From Chitinophagaceae bacterium (GTDB lineage Bacteria > Bacteroidota > Bacteroidia > Chitinophagales > Chitinophagaceae): a stretch of 64,000 bases of DNA. Of this stretch, positions 8,687-18,416 are shown one piece after another. Position numbers and translations under genes: made by a program. The stretch lies in contig JANPZZ010000007.1 of assembly GCA_024707305.1 (NCBI GenBank), positions 99,607-163,606 on the forward strand, read 5' to 3'. The notes below the pieces were generated by a model, which had not been told where the DNA came from, made no database searches, and saw nothing but the letters and a program-made list of their open reading frames with translations. Numbering within the stretch: position 1 is the first letter of the stretch; every line of letters begins with the position of its first letter.

Positions 8687-10779
8687 CTATCTCCTCACCA
8701 CCACACTACAAACCGCCAGCGGAATATTTCCCCGTGAAACTTCGAACCTGTACCAGCCCGCCGGCAACTTCGATACATCTACGAGATAATCCCTCACACC
8801 CATACTTCCCGCCATTTTTTTCAGACTGATTGTTTGACCCATACTGTTTATAATTCTCAGGTAAAATGGTTGTGGACCGCTTTCCCAACGCAGCCAGAGG
8901 CGGGTAGTGGCAGGGTTGGGAAACACATTGATGAACGCGGTTGCATATGGCAACCATTGCACAGTACGCAATGCGCTGACCTGTTTCCCATATACAGGAT
9001 CTACCATTTCGAGGTAGAATGTGTAGTGTCCCGGATTGCTCAATTGGTGTAAATAATAAAACTGTCGTGACGGTGTCCCGCTTCCTGTAATCGAATCCAG
9101 AATCAGTTCCCGTTGACCCGCCTCGTTACGATACAACCTGAACCGGGTTCCCGGGGCAACATCTTCAGAACAAAGCCAGCTAATCTGAAGTATACCGTCG
9201 TACAACATCCTTGTTGCGAACGACATCAATTTCACAGGCAGCGGATTCACTGGATTCCCATCCTTTGATGCCAGCGTAAACCAGGAATATGCAGTGGAGG
9301 CTTCTTCCGCGTGTACAAAGCCGCAAACCCAGGGCGATTGTTGGGCGGTTGATTCAAAAAGTGACAGTCCCCTGCTCACCCATTGTCCTCCCTCGTTGCC
9401 TGCCACCAACATTGTTTCCGGATTTTGGACAAAACTAGTTAATCCAGCAAACAAAGAAATCTTTCGCGCTGCGGTTGTTTGTGATTCCAGTTTCCAGTAT
9501 TCAACGGCACTCAAATTTTCGATCGGACTTGCGACCGGGCCTGCTATACCCGCAGTAGACTGCGGATTGCCGCGAAAATATTTTGCAATAAACGTATCCG
9601 TTCTATTGCCGCCTGCGGATACCTGTAGCGGCGCAAAGATTCCACCAGCGCCTACAGGAAATTGGAGCATACTTTCTCCGCAAAGTGCGAGTGAGCCTTC
9701 AATAAAATTTTCGGGAGTATAATTTATCTGACTTTCCGCTGACATCCCCAACAGTGCATTTTCAGAAACAATGATTTTCCCCGCTGCCAGTTCCAGATCC
9801 GCAGGAAGCCAGAGCGTATCATCGGTTGTAACATGATTGGGATTTTCGATCTGCAATCTTATTGATCCGCTCCATGTTCCTTTTCCTTTGATATGCTGGT
9901 GTAAGGTTCCCGCCATTCGCAAAACAGAACCGGTAGCAGCCCCGTTTGTATCAGTCGCCCGTTTATCAGCAAATTGCCGCCCACCACAATCAGGGAATTG
10001 TTGGTACCGTTAGCAATGTTAAAGCTGCCTCCCTGGTCGACTACACAATCGCCAGCGATACGAATACTACTGACATTGCTACCGTAACTGAAAACCGCAT
10101 TGGACTTTATAGTAAGGTGAGATTGTATCTGAAGCGGGCTCACGCCTGCGCCCGTGTAGGTTTTAGTAATTCCGGGTGTGGGACAGGAGAAGATAAGGTG
10201 TCCATATATTCGGTTACTCACAGAAACTGTGTAAGCGGCGCCGCCCGGCACATTGAACTGAAAGATACCCTCTTCCGTTCCCGCACCGGATGCCAAACGT
10301 GAAACCAGCCCGGTGGTGTGACCTCGTTCAGTTTGATGTATGTAATGCGCCCCATTTTCGATCCTGAAAAATCCATCCCCAGCAATACTCACCGGCGTTC
10401 CCGATGAAGCGCCCGAAGCATTTATGAAAACAGCATTTCGTTTTAATAACAATACATCGCCTGCTCCGGACATTACTAACGCAGTTGAAGAAGTGTTTGC
10501 AGATGGTAGAATCAGCCGGATGCTATCTGGTGCTGTTGGCGACAATACCAGCCGTGACAGGCTAAGCGATTCATTTCCTGCGGGCAATTCTACTGTATAG
10601 TTTCCGACCACAATAGAATGATCCAGTAAAACCTCATCGCCCGACTGGGGCAATTGATCACCTACCCAGTTGAGCGGATCATTCCATTGCTGGTTCATCG
10701 CTTCACCATCCCACCGGGCCTGGCTGAGGATTACAAGCGGCGTGAGATACAACGACAGGGCAACGTACAACTTTTTCAT
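8687..10779 (-). CDS. Secreted protein with T9SS type A sorting domain (one frame break)
   Basis: The start is the ATG at 10777-10779 (MKKLYVALSLYLTPLVILSQ, a clean signal peptide); a longer in-frame start 13 codons upstream is less likely. The N-terminal half repeats short strands around words such as GDEVLLDHSIVVGNYTVELPAG and SSIRIAGDCVVDQGGSF, typical of beta-helix or G8-like surface proteins. One G is missing from a run at 9940-9943; adding it joins GRLIQTG to AATGSVLRMAG. The C-terminal 80 residues form a sorting domain (FINVFPNPATTRLWL ... LPAGWYRFEV). It should be exported by Sec and then T9SS. About 697 residues. The passenger function is not recognised. Confidence 0.75.
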
Positions 10780-10927
10780 AGTGTAGAGGGTCGTTCCTGT
10801 CGGTGTGTTGGTTAACAATACGAATATAAATCAGCCAACTGCCGATTCCATGGGAAAAAAACGGCTGGATGCGGGAAAAAAACATCGGAGCGGTGAGGAA
10901 ATAGTCGTGAAGTGTGCGAATCGGCAC

Positions 10928-11155
10928 TCAGCAAACGTGAAAATAAAATAAGCAGCCTTATGGGCTGCTTATTTTATGCTTTTTGTCGGGAGGTTTCAAT
11001 GTTGGGGGGAGGCAATTAGAGATTAGTCTGAAAGCGATGCTATTGCGACAGGATTACATTTCCACATTTCCACATTTTCTCATTTCCACATTTGCTCATT
11101 TCCACATTTGCTCATTTCCACCTTTCTTTTCACGTTTGCCGTTTGCCGATTCACG
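10928..11155. repeat. Composite intergenic repeat element, copy A
   Basis: In order: a degenerate CGGCAAA-type segment ending cagcaaacgtg; a 13-bp-stem hairpin (10945-10975); a core of about 80 bp including ggcaattagagattagtc and gcgacaggattacatttcc; an octamer array CATTTCCA/CATTTGCT (11057-11120); then cctttcttttcacg and TTTGCCG units ending gattcacg. The reverse complement of 23025-23342 has the same parts in the same order with only scattered mismatches in the core. It sits between der and the T9SS protein gene, both on the minus strand. Confidence 0.85.
10945..10975. terminator. Perfect 13-bp hairpin inside composite repeat copy A
   Basis: AAAATAAGCAGCC / GGCTGCTTATTTT with loop ttatg. 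A bidirectional terminator shape, GC in the centre and A/T at the base. The same stem occurs at 23254-23284 with the reverse-complement loop. It may end transcripts of der coming from the right. Confidence 0.75.
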
Positions 11156-11159
11156 TAAC

Positions 11160-12477
11160 TTATTTTTTCCTAAAGAAAATCCTGATCGGCACTCCTGTCA
11201 GCGCGAAATGCTCGCGCAATTTGTTTTCGAGGTAATTGCGGTAAGGTGTTTTAATATCGTCAGGAAAATTACAGAAGAACGCAAATGATGGCGTTGCCGT
11301 AGGTAACTGCGTAACGAATTTAATTTTCACCTGATGTCCACGAACAACGGGTGCATGGTATTGTTCTACCGCAGCCAGCATCGCATCATTTAGTTTGGAA
11401 GTGGAAATTTTTCGGCGACGGTTTTCGTAAACATCCAGAGCCACTTCCATGGCTTTGAAAATTCTTGTTTTTTCTTTCGCAGAGATAAAAAGAATCGGCA
11501 CATCACTAAACGGAGCCAGTCTTTTTCTTTAATCCGTCTTCGTATTCTTTTGCAGTATTAGTTTCCTTTTTAACAAGATCCCATTTGTTTACCAACACAA
11601 CCACACCTTTTCCTTTTCGCGAAGCGAGACTAAAGATATTCAGGTCCTGCGCGGTAATGCCTTTTTCAGCATCGAGTAACAAGAGACAAACATCCGCTTC
11701 ATCTAATGCTTTAATCGCACGAATCACAGAGTAAAATTCCAGATCTTCATGCACTTTCGTTTTACGACGGATACCAGCGGTATCAATCAGTATAAATTCT
11801 TTCTGAAACAGATTGTAGTGCGTGTGGATGGTATCGCGGGTGGTACCGGCCACGTCGCTCACAATCGTTCTTTCCTGACCAATAAGGGCATTCAGCAAAG
11901 ATGATTTACCAACGTTGGGCTGACCAATGATCGCGAATTTTGGCAGCGCATTTTCCTCTTCAACTTCTTCTTCAGGCTTGGGTGCAGGCATCAGGTCTGT
12001 GATTGCATCCAGCAATTCACCACTACCACTACCACTGGCCGCAGCGATAAAGAAAACGTTTTCAAAACCGAGGCTATAAAATTCGCTGGCTTCCAGTAAG
12101 CGGTCATTATTATCCACTTTATTCACAGTCAGGAAAACAGGTTTCGTACTACGACGTAATACATTCGCCATACTGTCGTCGAGATCAGTCATACCGGTAT
12201 GCGCATCCACCATAAAAATGATAGCGTCAGCCTCCTCAACAGCAATCAATACCTGTTTTGCAATTTCTTTTTCAAACACATCATCGCTACCGGCAACAAA
12301 TCCGCCAGTGTCAACGACGTTAAAAGTTTTGCCGTTCCAGTCGGCAACCCCATACTGGCGGTCGCGCGTTACGCCGCTTACGTCGTCAACAATCGCTTTG
12401 CGTTGTTCCAGCAAACGATTGAAAAATGTACTCTTGCCCACATTCGGGCGACCTACGATAGCAACTGTAAATGACAT
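11160..12477 (-). CDS. der: Ribosome-associated GTPase Der/EngA (one frame break)
   Basis: Two tandem G domains: GRPNVGKSTF ... DTGGF ... NKVD in the first and GQPNVGKSSL ... DTAGIRRKTK ... NKWD in the second, followed by a C-terminal KH-like domain ending VPIRIFFRKK. This double-G arrangement is unique to Der, a factor for 50S subunit assembly. A run of five T (plus strand 11522-11526; five A in the gene) breaks the frame near residue 317; with four it reads GLKKRLAPFSDVPILFISAKEK. Combined length of about 439 residues is normal. The ATG at 12477 gives MSFTVAIVGRPNVG. It lies just downstream of era on the same strand, with about 100 bp between them. Confidence 0.95.
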
Positions 12478-12579
12478 GACTTTTATTTTCGATGTTCAAC
12501 AACCGGTATTGGATTTCCTGAACCGGTCTTCTATTTTATCTGAATGATTTTAAATTTCTTTCCATTGGACGCAAACGCA

Positions 12580-13447
12580 TCAATAACCATATTCTCTGAG
12601 GTGCAATTCATTCTCTCTCCATTTGGGTTTCACTTTTACAAACAACTCAAGAAATACTTTTTGTTGAATGAATGCTTCAATATCGGCGCGGGCAGCAGTT
12701 CCCAGTTTCCGGATCATGGATCCTTTCTCACCGATGATGATTACTTTTTGTGTTTCGCGTTGCACAATGATATCAGCAACTATCTTCACCAGCGTTTGCT
12801 TCTCTTTATATTCCCTGACCATTACGGCGGTGTGATAAGGAATTTCGTCGCCGAATAATTCGTACACTTTCTCACGTATCATTTCACTTACAAAAAACTT
12901 CGTTGGCAGGTCGCTGATTTCATCATCAGGATAAAAAGGTTCACCTTCCGGCAATAGCGCCAGAATAGGCTCCATGAACTTTTTTATCGAGATCCCTCCG
13001 ATTGCTGAAATGCGCATTGTTTTGCGGCAATACGATTGTCCCTGAAAAAAAATCTTCCGCTTCTTTTATCCGTTCTTCCGATGCTTTATCAATTTTATTC
13101 AACACAACCAGTGCAGGAACTTTTAGTCGCAATGCCTGGAATACTTCATGCGATGCTTCAAAGTCATCATTCACATCAACCAAAAGCAAAGCAAGGTCTG
13201 CATCTTCGAGTGCACCTTTTACAGCCTGCATCATCTTTTCATGCAGTTTGTATTTGGGATCGATAATGCCGGGCGTATCAGAAAGAATTACCTGGTAATT
13301 TTTATCAGTCAGGATGGCTTTAATCCGATGTCTGGTAGTTTGCACTTTTGGTGAAACAATGGCCAGTTTCTCACCCATCAGTACATTGAGTAGTGTACTC
13401 TTACCTGCATTAGGTCTGCCAAAGATATTGACGAAGCCGACTTTCAT
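12580..13447 (-). CDS. era: GTPase Era (one frame break)
   Basis: The N-terminal G domain reads KVGFVNIFGRPNAGKSTLLN, DTPGI and NKID; the C-terminal KH domain reads VKIVADIIVQRETQKVIIIGEKGSMIRKLGTAARADIE. Era binds the 3' end of 16S rRNA and helps 30S maturation. I chose the ATG at 13447 (MKVGFVNIFG); a TTG 7 codons upstream is also in frame. The break is at or near the four T at 13020-13023 (plus strand), one base too many, joining VLPQ to MRISAIGGISIKKFMEPILALLPEG. About 290 residues, normal. It probably forms a ribosome-assembly pair with der. Confidence 0.93.
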
Positions 13448-13564
13448 TTCCTGATAACTAACGGGCAAAATCCGAATTTGATCATTTGTTTAATGTATAT
13501 CTGTTCACATCCCGCTTAACAACGCTTTCCACTAAACCTTCTCAATTTCTCAATTTCCGTTCTT

Positions 13565-13597
13565 AAAACAAAACAGGGCAAGAGAACTCTTGCCCTG
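13565..13597 (-). terminator. Intrinsic terminator of the tRNA-fMet gene
   Basis: On the minus strand a perfect 11-bp stem CAGGGCAAGAG / CTCTTGCCCTG with a 2-nt loop is followed by TTTTGTTTT. It starts only a few bases after the tRNA 3' end. Confidence 0.92.
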
Positions 13598-13603
13598 GGT
13601 TAG

Positions 13604-13675
<72 letters not shown>

Positions 13676-13719
13676 ATGTGGGGTGCAAAGGTAAGGGGAA
13701 TATTGAAACCAGCCAAATA

Positions 13720-13950
13720 AAATGCGAGGAAGAAATGTGACCATGGGAAAATGTGGAAATATGAAAATGTGGAAATATGAAAATGCCGTAGATTATTCCG
13801 TAGGGATGGGACTGTTTGCGCGTAATATGTACGCGCTCACATTTTGCCGTTTGCCGCTTGCCGATTGCCCTTTGCCGTTTGCCGTTTGCCGTTTCACGTT
13901 TGCCGTTTGCCGATTGCCGTTTGCCGTTTCCCGAATCTCCCGCCTCACGT
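13720..13950. repeat. Octamer (GTGGAAAT) and TTTGCCG heptamer arrays
   Basis: From 13720 to about 13785 there are imperfect atgtggaaat / atgaaa units. A spacer of about 55 bp follows, then from 13842 to about 13932 a dense run of TTTGCCG heptamers with TTTCACG and ATTGCCG variants. The motifs match those in the composite elements at 10.9 and 23.2 kb, but the hairpin and core are absent. It lies upstream of the tRNA gene and downstream of the GIN gene (both minus strand). Confidence 0.85.
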
Positions 13951-13966
13951 TTCCACCTTGCCACTC

Positions 13967-14680
13967 CTATCTTTTTCTCACTTTGCTAGCTCCGCTTGCG
14001 TGAACATCACGAACGGCAGCGTCGCCGCTGTAGATGATATGACTTGCGCCACTGGCCTGTGCATATAATTCCTTTTGTGCGGACACTTTTATTTCGCTGG
14101 CACCTGAGGCCTGAACATTTGAAATATCTGATTGCAGATCAAATCCCGAAAACTCGCTTGCCCCGCTGGCATCCACTTTCAATTTGACAACAGTCCCCGA
14201 AAGCGTAATATCCGACGCTCCACTGAGATCGATTTTTGCTTCACCAAACTCTACTTTTCCACGCAAATCACTGGCACCCGACACGTCGATCCGCACATTA
14301 TTCCGTTTCCAGGTATCCACCAACCGGGCATCGGTGGCGCCACTTAACTGCAACGATTCCAAATCTTTATAGGAAATATATGCCCGCAAACGCAGGTTGC
14401 GGGTAGTCCATTTTTCTACTGCAGGCTTGTAAGAAATGTACAGTGTATTGTTTTTTACTTCTACTTTAATATTTTTCTGATATTCCTTCCTTGAAGCACT
14501 TACTGCAACCGATTCCTCCGTGCCGCTGCTTATATAAACATCAAATCCACTGGCAACGGAGATTTTGGAAAACTTGGATACCTGTTTAACTTCCACATTT
14601 TCGTCTTTGATCGTTGGCTGTGCGAAAATGGGTGCTCCTGCAATCAACAACACCAGGCTCAACATTAAAATTCTTTTCAT
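13967..14680 (-). CDS. Head-GIN domain (DUF2807) secreted protein
   Basis: 237 residues. A signal peptide (MKRILMLSLVLLIAGAPIFAQ) is followed by the putative auto-transporter adhesin head-GIN pattern: KVSKFSKISVASGFDVYIS-type start, then regular strands repeating SGASD/SGASE (LSGATD, VSGASD, LSGASD, ASGASE). This is a beta-helix fold common in Bacteroidota. The partner or ligand is unknown. The gene is divergent from the riboswitch-controlled TonB receptor, with about 275 bp between them. Confidence 0.8.
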   Translation of the reverse strand: MKRILMLSLVLLIAGAPIFAQPTIKDENVEVKQVSKFSKISVASGFDVYISSGTEESVAVSASRKEYQKNIKVEVKNNTLYISYKPAVEKWTTRNLRLRAYISYKDLESLQLSGATDARLVDTWKRNNVRIDVSGASDLRGKVEFGEAKIDLSGASDITLSGTVVKLKVDASGASEFSGFDLQSDISNVQASGASEIKVSAQKELYAQASGASHIIYSGDAAVRDVHASGASKVRKR

Positions 14681-14799
14681 ATCAAGGCTATTTTTAGTGT
14701 GATACGCTTCGGCTTTAAAAAATGTTACAGGGCTGTTATTTTATTTCTCCTAAATTTGCATTCAGCTTTTTAAAATCGAAAGCTTTTTAAGTTTTCAGC

Positions 14800-14892
14800 G
14801 TTTCCCGGGGTGTTTGAAGCCGGATCCGGACCAGCTTCAATCTGAGATTATACCCGTAAACCTGATCAGGGTAATGCCTGCGCAGGGAAGGA
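14800..14892 (+). promoter_or_regulatory. TPP (THI-box) riboswitch
   Basis: The conserved sensor blocks are all present in order: cggggtg near 14806; ctgaga at about 14842 followed by ttataccc; then aacctgatcagggtaatgcc and gcgcaggga, the THI-box core. A P1 helix can form between tttccc (14801-14806) and gggaa (14885-14889). It lies 65 bp upstream of the TonB receptor ATG. Thiamin pyrophosphate binding should lower expression of that receptor. No obvious terminator follows, so control of translation start is likely. Confidence 0.93.
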
Positions 14893-14957
14893 GTTTCACA
14901 ATTTCCTTTCTACTACAGCATTTCCCTCTCATTTTTTAACTATTAAATTTTAAAAAA

Positions 14958-17123
14958 ATGAAGAGGATTGCATGGTTCGGCTGCTTACTATTTACAGCCA
15001 CATCGGTCTATTCACAACAGAACGAAAAAGACAGTTTTTATGCCCTTTCCCCGGTGGAAGTGAGAGCCATCCGCGCAGCGGAAATGGCCCCTTTTGCTAA
15101 GACGAACCTGGGCAAAAAAGAAATCAGCAAATTAAATCTCGCGCACGATCTACCGTTTATTCTCAACCAGACTCCGTCGGTTGTGGCCAATGCTGACGCG
15201 GGCAACGGGGTTGGTTATACGGGTCTGCGCATTCGCGGTACGGATGCCACACGGATCAATATCACACTTAATGGTATTCCATTTAACGATGCTGAAAGCC
15301 AGGGTAGCTTTTTTGTAAACCTCCCGGATTTCACGTCGAGTGTACAATCTATTCAGATTCAACGCGGGGTGGGCACTTCATCAAATGGAACGGGGGCATT
15401 TGGTGCCACCGTAAGTCTGTCCACCAATGAAGTCAACAAAACATCGTATGGCGAAATCACCAATGGCTACGGCTCCTTCAATACCTGGAGGCATACCATT
15501 AAAGCAGGTACCGGCCTGATTGATGAAAAATTTACGATCGATGCACGACTGAGCCGCATTAATAGCGACGGTTATATCGACCGCGCCAGCAGCAACCTCG
15601 AAGCGTTCTATCTGTCAGGTGCCTGGTTGGGCAGTGGGCAAACGCTGCGGATGAATATTTTCTCGGGTAAGGAAAAAACCTACCAGGCATGGAACGGCGT
15701 TCATGCATCTATGCTGAAGACGAATCGTACTTACAACTCAAGCGGAACCGACCGCCCCGGTGAACCTTACGATAACGAAACCGACAACTACACACAAACA
15801 CACTATCAGCTATTCTACGACCGCAACGCCGGAAAATTCTGGAAACTCAATACCGGATTATTCCTGACGCGTGGAAAAGGTTATTACGAAAATTATAAAG
15901 GAGGAGAATCATTCGACGATTACGGGCTGTCCAATCTTGAAATCAATGGAGAACTGATTGAAGAAACAGACCTCGTTCGACAGAAATGGCTCGACAATCA
16001 TTTTTACGGTCAGATTATTTCGGCGCAATACGATAAAAACAATCACCAGGTAACGATTGGTGGCGGGTGGTCGGTTTACGATGGCGTCCATCATGGTGAT
16101 ATTATCTGGGCGAAGTACGGTTTTGATGAAGGATTCCGGTATTATGATGTAGATGCGATCAAGAAGGATATCAACGTTTATGCAAAATGGCAATTCCCCA
16201 TCACTGGCCATTTTATTGGGTTTACGGACCTCCAGTACCGTCATGTTTCGCACGACATGAAAGGTTTTAGTGATAATCCATCCTTACAGATCAATCGACG
16301 GTTCAACTTTATTAATCCAAAAGCGGGTATTACGTACCAGCAAAAAGCGTGGCAGGCTTATCTGAGTTATGCTGTTGCCAACAAGGAACCAAACCGCGAT
16401 GATTTTGAAGCGAGTCTGGACCGCCAACCCAAACACGAAACACTTCATGATGTAGAAGCGGGTATTTCCTATAATCAAAACAGGTTGATGCTGGGCGCCA
16501 ACCTGTACTACATGTATTATAAAAACCAGTTGGTATTGACCGGGCAGATCAATGATGTAGGTGCATACACGCGTCAAAATGTACCGGTTAGTTACCGTGC
16601 GGGAATTGAATTACAGGCGCAATATAAAATCAGTTCAAAACTGCTTGCAACCGGCAATCTTACACTGAGCGAAAACAAAGTGCGCCGTTTCACCGAATAC
16701 CTGGATGAATACGACGCTGATTTCGACTGGATCGGTCAACAGGCAGTTGAACATCGCAACAGTAAAATTGCTTTTTCACCATCTACCATTGCAAATGTGG
16801 GGTTGCACTGGCAGGCAGCGCCATTGACTAACATCTCACTACTTGGCAAATACACCGGCAGCCAGTATTTGGACAATACAGGCAACAGTGACAGAAAATT
16901 AAACGATTTCTATACGCAAGACCTGCGTGTAACGCATACCGTAAAAAATGTGCTCGTGAAAGAATGGGACATCACTTTCCAGCTCAACAACCTGTTTAAC
17001 CGGAAATACGAACCCAACGGATATGCATACAGCTATATATATGCGGGCGATGTTGTTGCAGACAACTATTATTTCCCGATGGCTGGAAGAAATTTTATGA
17101 TTGTGGTGACGGCGAGACTGTAG
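14958..17123 (+). CDS. TonB-dependent outer-membrane receptor, thiamin-regulated
   Basis: 721 residues. Signal peptide (ends SVYSQ); plug domain (about 45-165) with LPFILNQTPSVV, GLRIRGTDATRINITLNGIPFNDAESQG and QIQRGVGTSSNGTGAFGATVS; then a 22-strand-type barrel ending in aromatic GRNFMIVVTARL. The TPP riboswitch in its leader is the main evidence for substrate: such receptors in Bacteroidetes are thought to import thiamin or its precursors. An N-terminal carboxypeptidase-like extension is absent. No thi biosynthesis gene is in the window. Energy comes from a TonB-ExbBD complex encoded elsewhere. Confidence 0.88.
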   Translation: MKRIAWFGCLLFTATSVYSQQNEKDSFYALSPVEVRAIRAAEMAPFAKTNLGKKEISKLNLAHDLPFILNQTPSVVANADAGNGVGYTGLRIRGTDATRINITLNGIPFNDAESQGSFFVNLPDFTSSVQSIQIQRGVGTSSNGTGAFGATVSLSTNEVNKTSYGEITNGYGSFNTWRHTIKAGTGLIDEKFTIDARLSRINSDGYIDRASSNLEAFYLSGAWLGSGQTLRMNIFSGKEKTYQAWNGVHASMLKTNRTYNSSGTDRPGEPYDNETDNYTQTHYQLFYDRNAGKFWKLNTGLFLTRGKGYYENYKGGESFDDYGLSNLEINGELIEETDLVRQKWLDNHFYGQIISAQYDKNNHQVTIGGGWSVYDGVHHGDIIWAKYGFDEGFRYYDVDAIKKDINVYAKWQFPITGHFIGFTDLQYRHVSHDMKGFSDNPSLQINRRFNFINPKAGITYQQKAWQAYLSYAVANKEPNRDDFEASLDRQPKHETLHDVEAGISYNQNRLMLGANLYYMYYKNQLVLTGQINDVGAYTRQNVPVSYRAGIELQAQYKISSKLLATGNLTLSENKVRRFTEYLDEYDADFDWIGQQAVEHRNSKIAFSPSTIANVGLHWQAAPLTNISLLGKYTGSQYLDNTGNSDRKLNDFYTQDLRVTHTVKNVLVKEWDITFQLNNLFNRKYEPNGYAYSYIYAGDVVADNYYFPMAGRNFMIVVTARL

Positions 17124-17124
17124 A

Positions 17125-17178
17125 ATCGATGGTCGATGATCGATGACCGAAGATCGATGGTCGATGATCGATGACCGA
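17125..17178. repeat. Duplicated 26-bp TCGATGR unit
   Basis: An exact 26-bp sequence (17125-17150) recurs at 17153-17178 with AG between. Each copy is itself three or four ATCGATGG/TCGATGA heptamers ending ATGACCGA. It begins 2 bp after the TonB receptor stop codon. Confidence 0.9.
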
Positions 17179-17189
17179 CCTACCGAAGC

Positions 17190-17240
17190 ATTTTCTGTTA
17201 AATAGTAAACCTTCTGGGGGTTTACTATTTAACAGAAAAT
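17190..17240. terminator. Bidirectional terminator, perfect 22-bp stem
   Basis: The arms 17190-17211 and 17219-17240 are exact reverse complements with a 7-nt loop (ttctggg), A/T rich at the base. It separates the convergent TonB receptor and rhodanese genes. The rhodanese stop codon (17225-17227) and its last five codons lie inside the right arm. Confidence 0.85.
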
Positions 17241-17536
17241 TTTTCTTCCCAGGCAAGCATGCCGCCCACCAGGTTTTTTGTATTGGTGAAGCCCATTGTA
17301 TCAAGAATCAGGCAGGCCTGACCGCTGCGGTTACCACTGCGGCAATACACAATTACTTCTTCATCTTTCCAGGCGTCGAGTTCTTCAGTTTGCATGGTTT
17401 GTATTTTTCCCAGCGGCACCAGTTTCCCACCAATATTGAATACTTCATGTTCGTGTGGTTCGCGTACGTCAATCACGTGCAGTTGTTCTCCTGCATCAAG
17501 TCTGCTTTTTAATTCTTCGGGTGTGATCGTTTGCAT
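17225..17536 (-). CDS. Rhodanese-like domain protein
   Basis: 103 residues, a single rhodanese domain. HVIDVREPHEHEVFNIGG is the first signature, and VIVYCRSGNRSGQA is the active-site loop with the catalytic Cys at about residue 65. Single-domain rhodaneses carry persulfide sulfur. The start MQTITPEELK is clear. It is the last gene of a minus-strand run (ddl, PASTA protein, rhodanese) with 16 bp to the PASTA gene, so co-transcription is likely. No partner enzyme is obvious; a cysteine desulfurase is at 24797. Confidence 0.9.
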   Translation of the reverse strand: MQTITPEELKSRLDAGEQLHVIDVREPHEHEVFNIGGKLVPLGKIQTMQTEELDAWKDEEVIVYCRSGNRSGQACLILDTMGFTNTKNLVGGMLAWEEKFSVK

Positions 17537-17552
17537 ATGTTGTAATTAATAA

Positions 17553-18383
17553 TTATAAATCTTCGGGGCGGGCAGCGGCACTGGGGTCAACAGTGTGAAT
17601 TGTATCCAATACCGGGCGCTCCAGTTGTAGTTTAACATCAATCAACTGGCCCGAGCGAATGTAACGATATCGTTTATCATCGCCCAGGCGATTAGGATTT
17701 TGCCAGTAAATATAAGCACCGCATGTATCAGATACGTCAGGATCGGGCAATACCACGCCGAATGAAATTCCTGAGGCTTCGATCAATGATTTTGCTTCAC
17801 AATAGGTTTTACCAATCAATTGAGGAACGAGATATTGGCGATCCCCTACTCCATCACCCAACACTAAATCAATCGGGCTTCCCATTCGGATTTTTGTTCC
17901 CGGCGCAATCTTAGTTCCGTTAAACGATTGTTCAAGCACGGCATTTTTGGCAAAGTCAGGCCTGAACGTAGTATCACCAACACGCAGGTTATAATTCTTC
18001 AGCGTAAGTTCTGCACTGCGTAAAGAAGAACCAACAATATTGGGCATTTCAATCAATGGAGGAACGGCCCTGTTAATCGTGAGATAAACGGTCCGGTTCA
18101 CTTTCACCATTTCGTCTGCATCGGGAACCTGGCGCAAAACCTGCAAAGGTTTGGTGGTATCAACATAAATAGAGTCCAGAATTTCCACAGCAAATCCCGC
18201 GTCTTCCAGAATCTTTTCTGCTTCACTGTAAGATTTTCCCAATACCTGCGGAACTGTTTTCGACTTTCCATGGTGCGTCATCCAGTCGAGAGAGAGAATG
18301 AACAACAGAAAGATAATAAAGGCGAAAACAAGCCCGGCAAGAATGTTGACCCACAGTGGCCTTTTCGTAATAAATCCAAACAT
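17553..18383 (-). CDS. PASTA domain membrane protein without a kinase
   Basis: 276 residues. A short cytosolic N-terminus, one membrane helix (about 11-33, NILAGLVFAFIIFLLFILSL), then three PASTA repeats outside: KTVPQVLGKSYSEAEKILEDAGF, PPLIEMPNIVGSSLRSAELTLKNYNL, and YLVPQLIGKTYCEAKSLIEASGI. PASTA domains bind muropeptides or beta-lactams in penicillin-binding proteins and Ser/Thr kinases, but here no kinase or transpeptidase is attached. The gene follows ddl by 33 bp, which fits a cell-wall role (inference). Confidence 0.88.
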   Translation of the reverse strand: MFGFITKRPLWVNILAGLVFAFIIFLLFILSLDWMTHHGKSKTVPQVLGKSYSEAEKILEDAGFAVEILDSIYVDTTKPLQVLRQVPDADEMVKVNRTVYLTINRAVPPLIEMPNIVGSSLRSAELTLKNYNLRVGDTTFRPDFAKNAVLEQSFNGTKIAPGTKIRMGSPIDLVLGDGVGDRQYLVPQLIGKTYCEAKSLIEASGISFGVVLPDPDVSDTCGAYIYWQNPNRLGDDKRYRYIRSGQLIDVKLQLERPVLDTIHTVDPSAAARPEDL

Positions 18384-18416
18384 GAGTATAGTCTGTTAAT
18401 GAAAATAGTGTATCTC

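Noticed and set aside
8453..8690. CRISPR array
   Set aside because: Units are 7 or 8 bp without spacers of constant length and no cas genes are present.
8492..8789. Open frames full of His, Pro, Ser and Ile over the heptamer arrays
   Set aside because: They are translations of the 7-bp repeats (period 7 cycles through all frames) and have no start context or homology.
10983..11288. Open frame over composite repeat copy A and the end of der
   Set aside because: Low-complexity translation of the octamer array; the der gene on the other strand explains the rest.
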